Positions 1 through 5,335 of a stretch of DNA of 6,606 nt are shown piece by piece. This DNA comes from Flavobacteriales bacterium UBA3442 (GTDB lineage Bacteria > Bacteroidota > Bacteroidia > Flavobacteriales > Schleiferiaceae). Location of the stretch: the NCBI GenBank assembly GCA_002378565.1, contig DFSH01000021.1:1-6606 (forward strand), given 5' to 3'. The translations under genes were made by a program, and so were the position numbers. Position 1 is the first letter of the stretch, and the number at the start of each line of letters is the position of its first letter. Below the pieces are notes generated by a model. The model saw only the letters and a list, made by a program, of their open reading frames with translations, did no database searches and was not told where the DNA came from.

Positions 1-870
1 CAAGACGTGGTGTTCTCTATCGGTCCGCGCATCAATGCAGCTGGCAGGATGCACCATGGTCATTTGGCTGTGGATTTACTTTGCACCCCAAACCCTCAGC
101 TCCTGAAAGATTTGGGGCAAAACATTGAGGCCTTCAATGCGCAGCGACGCTTGACAGAACAACAGGTGCTTGATGAGGCCCTAACCATGGCTGAATCATT
201 CATAGATGATGTGGCTTTGGTGCTCTGCAAAAAAGGCTGGCACAAAGGGGTATTAGGGATTGTGGCACAGCGGCTTGTTCAGGCCTTCCATAAGCCTGTT
301 GTGGTGCTTACTGAACACGAAGGTGTGCTGGCTGGCAGCGCAAGGACTGCTGATGGGCTGGACCTATACCAAGCCCTGGATGACAGTTCATCGCATTTGA
401 CACAGTTTGGTGGCCATCGGGCTGCTGCGGGGATGACCTTGCTTCCTAAAAACCTTCTAGCATTCAGGCAGGCATTCAATGAAGCGGCTGATCATTTATG
501 GCCGGAAGCGAAGCGTCAACCCTCACTTCGCATTGATGCCTTGTTGTCCGTGAAGGAGTTAAGCGTAGAGCTTTGTACCTTATTGGAACGCTTGGAGCCA
601 TTTGGCATGGGCTTCCCCAGTCCCTTGTGGGGGCTGCGAAATGTGCGATTACAAAACATCAGTAAACCCGGCCAAGGCAAGCATCTCAAGGCAGATGTGG
701 TTGATCCTCAAACCGGCGATCGTGTGTCAGGTATTGGTTTTAACATGGGGCATCTCCCATGGATTGAGCAGGCAGTTGATGTGGCCGTTCACCTGGAATG
801 GAATCACTTCCGGGGCAGTCAAACGCGACAGCTTCGATTCGTAGATTTGCAGCCACATGGGCAAGGATAA
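1..870 (+). CDS. recJ: Single-stranded-DNA-specific exonuclease RecJ, C-terminal part (5' truncated by window)
   Basis: RecJ is the 5'-to-3' single-strand DNA exonuclease of recombination and mismatch/base-excision repair; it acts in the cytoplasm. The window opens in frame inside the gene, so 289 codons of a protein usually near 570 residues are present. Seen in the fragment (counting from its first codon): GPRINAAGRM near residues 8-17, the conserved end of the DHH catalytic domain; GWHKGVLGIVAQRL around 79-92 and SARTADG around 113, leading to the FGGH motif at 136-139 of the DHHA1 domain; then about 130 residues fitting the C-terminal OB-fold region, ending in QLRFVDLQP. The reading frame is intact to the TAA stop. 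The GTG at 7 is an internal valine codon, not a start. The last 14 bases overlap trmB, which suggests coupled translation. Family assignment is firm; the missing N-terminal half carries the DHH motif itself. Confidence 0.95.
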   Translation, partial: QDVVFSIGPRINAAGRMHHGHLAVDLLCTPNPQLLKDLGQNIEAFNAQRRLTEQQVLDEALTMAESFIDDVALVLCKKGWHKGVLGIVAQRLVQAFHKPVVVLTEHEGVLAGSARTADGLDLYQALDDSSSHLTQFGGHRAAAGMTLLPKNLLAFRQAFNEAADHLWPEAKRQPSLRIDALLSVKELSVELCTLLERLEPFGMGFPSPLWGLRNVRLQNISKPGQGKHLKADVVDPQTGDRVSGIGFNMGHLPWIEQAVDVAVHLEWNHFRGSQTRQLRFVDLQPHGQG

Positions 871-1540
871 ACTCAGGAAATTCAAAGCCATCGATGGCTA
901 CAAGCATGTACTTCAACCAAGCGTGGATGAGGTCCGGGAAGGATTTCACATGCGAGGCAAGTGGAACACTGACTTTTTTCCCAGCAATCAACCCTTGGTC
1001 CTTGAGCTTGGCTGTGGTGGTGGCGAGTACACCGTGGTTTTAGCGCAGCGTGATCCCAAGAAAAACTTCCTAGGCATGGATATCAAGGGTGCACGACTAT
1101 GGAAAGGCGCAAGCCAGTCCAAGGAAGAGAATTTAACCAATGTGGGATTCCTTCGCACACGCATTGAGTGGGTTGAGCAATGTTTTGCTCCCGGTGAGGT
1201 TGATGAAATATGGATCACTTTCCCTGACCCGCAAATCAAGTTTCAGCGCCGCAAACACCGCATGATTAACCCCGATTTTCTTGCCATTTATCAGCGGGTT
1301 CTCAAACCAGGGGGATGCATTCATCTCAAGTCAGACTCTGAGTTTTTGCATGGCTATTTGCATGGACTTATCAGCAGCATGGGCTTGACGATTCATGAGA
1401 CCTACCACGATGTGTACGATCAAATCCTTGAGCAGCCCATGCATGAGGCTTTAGCATGCAAGACCTTCTATGAAAAGATGTGGCTTGAGCAGGGCAAGGC
1501 CATCACCTACCTGAAATTCAGTTTCCCACTGGCCAATTGA
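857..1540 (+). CDS. trmB: tRNA (guanine-N7-)-methyltransferase TrmB
   Basis: TrmB transfers a methyl group from S-adenosylmethionine to N7 of guanine 46 in the tRNA variable loop. The 227-residue length is normal for the family. Visible motifs: SAM-binding ELGCGGGEY at 50-58, the acidic end of the next strand in GMDIKGAR (73-80), the family signature TFPDPQIK at 121-128 followed by a basic RRKHR segment that fits tRNA contact, HLKSD at 156-160, and the C-terminal TFYEKMW (203-209), the position of the conserved T-x-x-E element. The ATG at 857 is chosen because the MGKDKLRKF opening matches the usual N-terminus of Bacteroidota homologues; it lies 14 nt inside recJ and has no clear Shine-Dalgarno sequence. 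The RRKHR-MINP segment and HLKSDSEFLHGY are the form I associate with Bacteroidota. The next gene begins 26 nt downstream. Confidence 0.96.
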   Translation: MGKDKLRKFKAIDGYKHVLQPSVDEVREGFHMRGKWNTDFFPSNQPLVLELGCGGGEYTVVLAQRDPKKNFLGMDIKGARLWKGASQSKEENLTNVGFLRTRIEWVEQCFAPGEVDEIWITFPDPQIKFQRRKHRMINPDFLAIYQRVLKPGGCIHLKSDSEFLHGYLHGLISSMGLTIHETYHDVYDQILEQPMHEALACKTFYEKMWLEQGKAITYLKFSFPLAN

Positions 1541-1566
1541 TGCCATTCCTTGCATAACTTGGCATC

Positions 1567-1923
1567 ATGCCACTTCCAGAAGACTTTTACGATCGCGTTT
1601 ATGCTATTGTGCGCCAGATTCCATCCGGCAAAGTAGCCAGCTATGGCGACATCGCAAGAGCGGTTGGTGCTGCTGGGGCAGCTAGAACGGTTGGCTACGC
1701 CATGAATGCTAGCCATGGCAAAGATGGCATTCCAGCGCATCGCGTGGTGAACCGCATTGGCATGCTTTCAGGCAAGGCCCATTTTCCAGGCATCAATGCC
1801 ATGGAACAGATGCTTGAAGCCGAAGGTGTTGTCATCAAAAATGATCAAATTCAAGACTTTGATAGGCACCATTGGGACCCCGTGAAAGAGCTGGGCATTG
1901 ACCTTGATGACTTGGGATTATGA
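1567..1923 (+). CDS. Alkyltransferase-like protein (ATL), MGMT-fold, catalytic Cys replaced by Ala
   Basis: This 118-residue protein has the DNA-binding fold of O6-alkylguanine-DNA methyltransferase but cannot dealkylate: the PCHRV active site reads PAHRV (residues 56-60 of IPAHRVVNRIG), so the alkyl-acceptor cysteine is alanine at 57. Retained are SYGDIA (25-30), which supplies the conserved base-flipping tyrosine (Y26), and AARTVGYAMNA (38-48), which supplies the arginine finger (R40). As established for characterised ATLs (E. coli has Trp, Thermus thermophilus Ala at this position), such proteins bind O6-alkylguanine, block MGMT and flag the lesion for nucleotide excision repair. The C-terminal tail with FDRHHWDP is typical of Bacteroidota members. 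The start ATG follows trmB after 26 nt and shows no Shine-Dalgarno; a TAACTTGG box ends 4 nt before it. The stop overlaps the next start as ATGA. Many databases label this family 'MGMT family protein' or 'methyltransferase', which would be misleading here. Confidence 0.93.
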   Translation: MPLPEDFYDRVYAIVRQIPSGKVASYGDIARAVGAAGAARTVGYAMNASHGKDGIPAHRVVNRIGMLSGKAHFPGINAMEQMLEAEGVVIKNDQIQDFDRHHWDPVKELGIDLDDLGL

Positions 1924-2276
1924 CACAGGATGAAGCCATCTCCTATTGTGAATCCCTGCCCCAGTCTGAGGCCAGCTTCCCTTTCAATGAAACCACCCTT
2001 GTTTTCAAAGTAGCCAATAAACTGTTTGCAATATTTGGCATAAATGGCGAGAATCGGATGACCTTGAAGTTTGATCCCGATGAGCTGGAACAACTCAAAG
2101 AGTCTGAAGCCTGCATCACCCGAACCCCTTACCTCAGCGCCCGGCATTGGGCATCTGTGACAATCAATGAGCTGGACAACACCCATACAGGTTTCGCATG
2201 GATCAACGATTCCTACAACCTCGTTATTCTTACATTGCCTAAGAAAATTCAATCTAACTACCCCCTTCTGTCATGA
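1920..2276 (+). CDS. MmcQ/YjbR family protein (putative DNA-binding)
   Basis: A 118-residue member of the MmcQ/YjbR family, a small alpha/beta fold (CyaY-like) that includes E. coli YjbR; double-wing DNA binding has been proposed from structure but the cellular role is not established. Seen here: the opening FPFNETTLVFKVANKLFAIF (20-39), the middle LKFDPDELEQLKE (49-61), YLSARHWASVTINE (71-84) and the closing INDSYNLV (95-102), which together match the family order over its full length. The ATG lies in an ATGA overlap with the stop of the alkyltransferase-like gene and its own stop overlaps the DUF502 start the same way, so translation is probably coupled on both sides. Its position next to recJ and an ATL is compatible with a DNA-related role, but that is only context. 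Confidence 0.9.
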   Translation: MTQDEAISYCESLPQSEASFPFNETTLVFKVANKLFAIFGINGENRMTLKFDPDELEQLKESEACITRTPYLSARHWASVTINELDNTHTGFAWINDSYNLVILTLPKKIQSNYPLLS

Positions 2277-2818
2277 CCAAACGCCTGCTTGCCTACTTCC
2301 TTCAAGGGTTAATCTACGTCACGCCAATTGCCATCACGGTTTATGCTGTCATCAGCCTTCTCAGCGGACTTGATAGCATCATCCCCACTGACATCCCCGG
2401 CCTGGGTATCGTCATCCTGATTTCTGGCATCACAGCCATTGGATTCATTGGTGAGTATGCACTTAAACTGCGGGTTGTCACCTTGATGGATCGCTTACTT
2501 GAACGCATGCCCCTGGTGAAAGTCCTTTACTCCTCGGTCAAGGACTTGATGAAGTCTCTCACTGGCAAAAAGAAGGGCTTTGACGCACCGGTTCTTCTCA
2601 AGCTATCGCCAGATCATGAAGTGAGGCGTGTGGGTTTTATCACCGATGAGCAGCTCAGCTCCTTGGGGAGCCCATCCAAAGATCTTGTGGCTGTTTATGT
2701 TCCACATAGCCTGGCCATATCTGGTCAACTATTCATGGTTCCGAAGGAGTATGTGGAGCCACTCGATGCGTCATCTGCTGATGTGATGAAATACATCATT
2801 GCAGGCGGGGTGGCTTGA
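2273..2818 (+). CDS. DUF502 family inner-membrane protein
   Basis: A 181-residue protein of the DUF502 family, whose molecular function is not established in bacteria (plant relatives are the LIKE-COV proteins). Two hydrophobic segments are visible: about residues 9-33, containing the family hallmark GLIYVTPIAITVY (12-24), and about 43-61, preceded by IPGLGI (41-46). A loop with ERMPLVKVLYSSVKD (77-91), the conserved P..I/V-Y element, follows, and then a soluble C-terminal domain with VYVPHSLAISG (141-151) and MVP (155-157). The start ATG overlaps the upstream stop (ATGA). It is the last gene of the recJ-side operon; just past its stop the base composition falls abruptly. I see no convincing hairpin terminator immediately downstream. 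Confidence 0.92.
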   Translation: MTKRLLAYFLQGLIYVTPIAITVYAVISLLSGLDSIIPTDIPGLGIVILISGITAIGFIGEYALKLRVVTLMDRLLERMPLVKVLYSSVKDLMKSLTGKKKGFDAPVLLKLSPDHEVRRVGFITDEQLSSLGSPSKDLVAVYVPHSLAISGQLFMVPKEYVEPLDASSADVMKYIIAGGVA

Positions 2819-2835
2819 CCAAAAACCTTCTAGCA

Positions 2836-3498
2836 ACTAATTGACTTTTAGCACATTGCATAGTTAGGCTCATTACCCTTCCTCTCCACATACTCATTCT
2901 TTAGTCTATAGTAGATCATTTACTTTAACGTTGGTTTATAAGTATAAAGTTAAGTTTACAACTAATAGGGCATTAATTAAGGTACTTTGAAATAACTTAG
3001 GAATATCTCACTGTGGTTTCTTAAATGGATCAGAAAAAAAAACATATCCAAAAAATAATGTAAAAAGACAGTAAATTATAGTGTGAGGTATTATTAGCTG
3101 AAAATTATTCTCAAATTTGAAGACTAATTTTATCATTGCCATTGCAGCGGTTAAGAAATGAAGTGTATTTCCTATAAGTAGAGGTTTGTTATAAATTCCA
3201 CCTATTGAACTATTTTTTGACATCCAATTTATATAGCTAAAACCCAAATATAGAGCTCCTAAAATCTGAAGGATTAAAATAAAAAAATGATTATCGTTAT
3301 TGGTAAGTAAAAGAAAAATTTCATTAGGAAAAAAAGAAAGTATAAATCCATTTACAGCTAAAAATATAGCGCTTATTATCATCAAAATTTTTGTGTACTT
3401 TCTATGGAAAGAATTTTCTTCATCATTTTTTTTCATAAGTCTCTTGTAATGTTATTCTATTTTTCAATTTATAAATTAAAATTCAACTTAGCAAAACC
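2836..3498. other. AT-rich islet between DUF502 gene and tRNA-Ser terminator
   Basis: Base composition drops from around half G+C in the flanking genes to about a quarter here: 14 of 60 bases at 3061-3120 and 15 of 60 at 3241-3300 by hand count, against 37 of 60 at 1621-1680. The stretch starts just after the DUF502 stop and ends at the hairpin behind tRNA-Ser. It contains one minus-strand membrane-protein gene (3008-3436). In the 2836-3007 part I see no gene, no tRNA and no strong hairpin. No integrase, transposase or terminal inverted repeat is visible. Acquired DNA is an inference from composition and the tRNA-adjacent position. Confidence 0.6.
3008..3436 (-). CDS. Hypothetical small four-helix membrane protein
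   Basis: I do not recognise a named family. The 142-residue product is rich in Lys, Asn, Ile and Phe, with four hydrophobic segments at about 16-36, 50-71, 84-105 and 113-134. A charged N-terminus (MKKNDEENS) and a basic C-terminal tail (DPFKKPQ) flank them, so both ends are probably on the cytoplasmic side. The segment between helices 2 and 3 (INWMSKNSSIGGIYNKPL, 69-86) with polar GN..H near the start of helix 3 looks like a conserved signature rather than random coding; I have an impression of similar uncharacterised Bacteroidota proteins but cannot verify it. There is no signal peptide distinct from helix 1. Upstream on the same strand are AAGAGA four bases before the ATG, a weak ribosome site, and a TAAATTG box about 30 nt back. 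The gene is far more AT-rich than all its neighbours and is isolated, reading away from tRNA-Ser. Confidence 0.75.
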   Translation of the reverse strand: MKKNDEENSFHRKYTKILMIISAIFLAVNGFILSFFPNEIFLLLTNNDNHFFILILQILGALYLGFSYINWMSKNSSIGGIYNKPLLIGNTLHFLTAAMAMIKLVFKFENNFQLIIPHTIIYCLFTLFFGYVFFSDPFKKPQ

Positions 3499-3526
3499 AA
3501 AAAGCAGCGCAATGCGCTGCTTTTTT
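3499..3526 (-). terminator. Rho-independent terminator of tRNA-Ser (bidirectional form)
   Basis: A perfect 7-bp G+C-rich stem (3504-3510 with 3514-3520) with a 3-base loop is extended by five A-T pairs from the flanking A and T runs. On the minus strand it starts five bases after the tRNA discriminator base and ends in a TTTTT run, as expected of an intrinsic terminator. The plus strand has six T residues at 3521-3526, so it could also stop transcription arriving from the left. Confidence 0.85.
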
Positions 3527-3530
3527 GATG

Positions 3531-3617
3531 CGGAGAGAGGGGGATTCGAACCCCCGATAGAGTTGCCCCTATACCAGCTTTCCAGGCGGGCCCTTTCAAC
3601 CACTCAGGCACCTCTCC
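3531..3617 (-). tRNA. tRNA-Ser (anticodon GGA)
   Basis: Read on the minus strand from 3617. The acceptor stem GGAGAGG pairs with TCTCTCC (G7-U66 wobble), with discriminator G at 3531; CCA is not encoded (GCAT follows). The D stem is CCT/AGG. The anticodon loop is CTGGAAA, giving GGA, which reads UCC and UCU. The long class II variable arm (ATAGGG, loop GCAA, CTCTAT, including one G-U pair) is diagnostic of tRNA-Ser here. The T stem GGGGG/CCCCC encloses TTCGAAT. The anticodon stem CCCGC/GCTGG has a C-U mismatch at the middle pair (29-41), while the other four pairs are Watson-Crick. Everything else is intact, so I take the gene to be functional. It has its own promoter box just upstream and a strong terminator behind it. 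Confidence 0.96.
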
Positions 3618-3625
3618 AAGGGCGG

Positions 3626-3633
3626 CAAATATA
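3626..3633 (-). promoter_or_regulatory. Bacteroidota-type -7 promoter element of tRNA-Ser
   Basis: The minus strand reads TATATTTG, an exact match to the TAnnTTTG -7 consensus recognised by the Bacteroidota primary sigma factor. It ends eight bases before the first base of tRNA-Ser, the right place for a transcript with a very short leader. A TTTG lies 26 bases further upstream, longer than the usual 17-23 spacing, so the -33 element is uncertain. Confidence 0.65.
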
Positions 3634-3713
3634 CTCACAAAAGCCTGATAGGGAAGCGCCAAATTGGGGCATTCAATAGTCATGTGATGCATTGCCTTGC
3701 CGTAAATTGCAGC

Positions 3714-4292
3714 ATGGAAAATACCAAACTCATCAAAGACAGCTGGGGCAAAGCCCTTCCAATCTCAGCATACTTTGAAGACCTGTTGACTGCTATTCCT
3801 CTCGAAGGTAACCCCTCCGATCAATACATTCCAATCAATCAACAACGAGTCAAACGGCTTATCTCACGAATCAAACTAACGGCTGAAGCTGAGTCCGCTG
3901 CCATCCAAGCAGCAGATAAAACCAAATGGCTTATTTTGACTGAGCATTGGTGTGGCGATAGTGCGCAAATTGTACCAGTCCAGGCTGCCATTGTTGCGGC
4001 AAGTCGTGGCCGCATCGAGGCCCGGGTATTGTTCAGAGATGAAAACCTTGAACTGATGGACCAATTCCTGACCAATGGTGGCAGAAGCATTCCTAAAACC
4101 ATCCTACTGGATGATGCATTCACAGTGAGGGGCTCATGGGGCCCTCGGCCAGAAGAAGCTGCAGACCTTGTCAAGCGAATCAAATCTGATCCCGCCATTG
4201 CACACACCTATTCTCTCGAACTCCACAAATGGTACGCAAAGGATCGGCAAATTGCCATCCAAAAATCCATCGTGAAATCGCTATTTATTTGA
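3714..4292 (+). CDS. Thioredoxin-like family protein with single-cysteine WCGDS motif
   Basis: A 192-residue thioredoxin-fold protein common in Bacteroidota. From the ATG at 3714: an N-terminal helical region up to about 65, then KWLILTEHWCGDSAQIVP (70-87), the strand-plus-motif position of thioredoxins, where CxxC becomes C-G-D-S with a lone cysteine at 80. The family hallmarks LFRDENLELMDQFLTNGG (106-123), with RSIPK (124-128) as the cis-proline strand, and SWGPRP (141-146) follow. A classical two-cysteine dithiol cycle is not possible; a monothiol or binding role is inferred, and the substrate is unknown. No signal peptide is seen, so it is probably cytoplasmic. The frame is open from GTG 3684 and ATG 3687, but the ten extra residues (MMHCLAVNCS) do not look conserved, so 3714 is preferred; no Shine-Dalgarno supports any choice. 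The gene diverges from tRNA-Ser and converges on ansA with two bases between stops. Confidence 0.87.
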   Translation: MENTKLIKDSWGKALPISAYFEDLLTAIPLEGNPSDQYIPINQQRVKRLISRIKLTAEAESAAIQAADKTKWLILTEHWCGDSAQIVPVQAAIVAASRGRIEARVLFRDENLELMDQFLTNGGRSIPKTILLDDAFTVRGSWGPRPEEAADLVKRIKSDPAIAHTYSLELHKWYAKDRQIAIQKSIVKSLFI

Positions 4293-4294
4293 AG

Positions 4295-5335
4295 CTAGTC
4301 AACCTTCAAAGCCTTCCGCTCCCCGCAGAGGTTGTCAAGGAAACTTTCCTTGAACTTTTTGTTGTCAAGCCCTTGGCCTAAAAGCCACATGGTCTTCACT
4401 AAGGTGGCCTCCAAGGTCATGTCCCCTGCTGAAAGTACACCGGATTGTCGCATCATGTCAGACGCAGCATAATCTGGTTGAGATACGCCGCCATTTTTGC
4501 ACTGAGAGGCGTTGATTAAAATCAACCCATTGTCCTGCGCTTCACGCAAAAGCTGGTTGAACCAGGGCTGATTCGGGGCATTCCCTGACCCATAGGTTAG
4601 CATGACGATGGCCTTGCGCTTGGCACCAGAAAACGCTGCACGAACAATGTCTTCATCCATGCCGGGAAACAGGGTGAGCACAGCCACTTTGGGGTTGGTC
4701 TTTGTGGCTAAAGAAAACGCCTTCCCGACGCATGCTGCCTGGCCATTCTGAATCAAGGCATCCTTGTCAACATGCAAACTCACCCCTGCAATGGCTAAGG
4801 GTTCCCAGTTAGGGCTATCAAAGGCATCAAAGGCCTGAGAGGACTTCTTGTAAACCCTGTTACCGCGGTAAAGCTTGTTCTCAAAATACACCGACACCTC
4901 TTGGATGGTTGCTTCGTTATCAGCCTGAAGCTGAGCCAGCTCCAATGCCGTCATCAAATTTTCTCTGGCATCTGATCTCAACACCCCAATGGGCAGTTGG
5001 CTTCCGGTGAGAATGACTGGCTTACCCAGACTCATCAACATGAAGCTCAATGCACTGGCTGTGTAGGCCATGGTGTCCGTCCCATGCAGGATCACAAACC
5101 CCTGGTAATCTTTGGATCTGGATGAAATGGCCTCAGCAAGCAATGCCCAATGTGCTGGCTGAAAATTGCTGCTATCCATCGGATCCCAAAGCTCCAACAT
5201 GTCCACATTGGCTTCCAATCGTTGGACCTCTGGCACCCGAGAGAGCAAGGCGTCAAAGTCAAATGGGCGAAGTGATCCTTCGTCATTTTGCACCATCCCA
5301 ACCGTGCCTCCGGTGTATATCAACAGCAGATTCAT
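4295..5335 (-). CDS. ansA: Type I L-asparaginase (AnsA-like, cytoplasmic)
   Basis: Hydrolyses L-asparagine to aspartate and ammonia. The 346 residues are close to the 338 of E. coli AnsA, and there is no signal peptide, which fits the cytoplasmic low-affinity type I enzyme rather than the periplasmic type II. Active-site motifs are present: YTGGT at 7-11 (nucleophilic Thr), DPMDSS at 51-56 (substrate-binding Asp-Ser), HGTDTM at 84-89 (second catalytic Thr-Asp), and GSQLPIG (111-117) followed by RSDARENL (120-127). The INASQCKNG segment (274-282) lies where the allosteric cysteine of E. coli type I asparaginase sits, so allosteric control by asparagine is possible but unproven. The start ATG overlaps the stop of the TatD-family gene (ATGA), so translation is likely coupled to it and transcription probably comes from the sucB side. 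The stop lies two bases from that of the opposing thioredoxin-like gene. Confidence 0.94.
   Translation of the reverse strand: MNLLLIYTGGTVGMVQNDEGSLRPFDFDALLSRVPEVQRLEANVDMLELWDPMDSSNFQPAHWALLAEAISSRSKDYQGFVILHGTDTMAYTASALSFMLMSLGKPVILTGSQLPIGVLRSDARENLMTALELAQLQADNEATIQEVSVYFENKLYRGNRVYKKSSQAFDAFDSPNWEPLAIAGVSLHVDKDALIQNGQAACVGKAFSLATKTNPKVAVLTLFPGMDEDIVRAAFSGAKRKAIVMLTYGSGNAPNQPWFNQLLREAQDNGLILINASQCKNGGVSQPDYAASDMMRQSGVLSAGDMTLEATLVKTMWLLGQGLDNKKFKESFLDNLCGERKALKVD
4335..4360 (+). terminator. Possible terminator of the thioredoxin-like gene, inside ansA
   Basis: A perfect inverted repeat (4335-4343 against 4345-4353; core TCAAGG...CCTTGA, seven-base loop possible) is followed by AC and five T residues at 4356-4360 on the plus strand. 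It begins 43 bases after the thioredoxin-like stop and lies in the last codons of the opposing asparaginase gene, where it encodes the KESFLDN region. Only a modest G+C share in the stem makes it weaker than the tRNA terminator. Confidence 0.4.

Noticed and set aside
7..9. GTG as a start for the first gene
   Set aside because: It falls inside the conserved RecJ core just before GPRINAAGRM; the gene clearly begins upstream of the window.
1851..2252. A 133-codon minus-strand open frame opposite the YjbR-family gene
   Set aside because: The plus-strand frame matches a known family over its full length and is ATGA-coupled on both sides; the antisense frame has no recognisable motif.
2881..2888. 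CCTCTCCA repeated at 3611-3618 at the tRNA 5' end, considered as an attachment-site remnant
   Set aside because: Eight bases is within chance, and it matches the 5' rather than the 3' end of the tRNA, which is the usual attachment core.
2819..3007. Search for a small RNA, small ORF or terminator in the AT-rich gap after the DUF502 gene
   Set aside because: No G+C-rich stem with a T run, no tRNA-like fold and no open frame with a plausible start were found.
3404..3692. Open frames on both strands across tRNA-Ser (one containing GGFEPPIELP, one GEVPEWLKGPAWKAG)
   Set aside because: These are the familiar spurious translations of class II tRNA genes; the region is explained by tRNA-Ser and its terminator.
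4247..4257. GGCAAATTGCC palindrome near the 3' end of the thioredoxin-like gene, considered as an ansA terminator
   Set aside because: No T run follows it on the minus strand, so it does not look like an intrinsic terminator.
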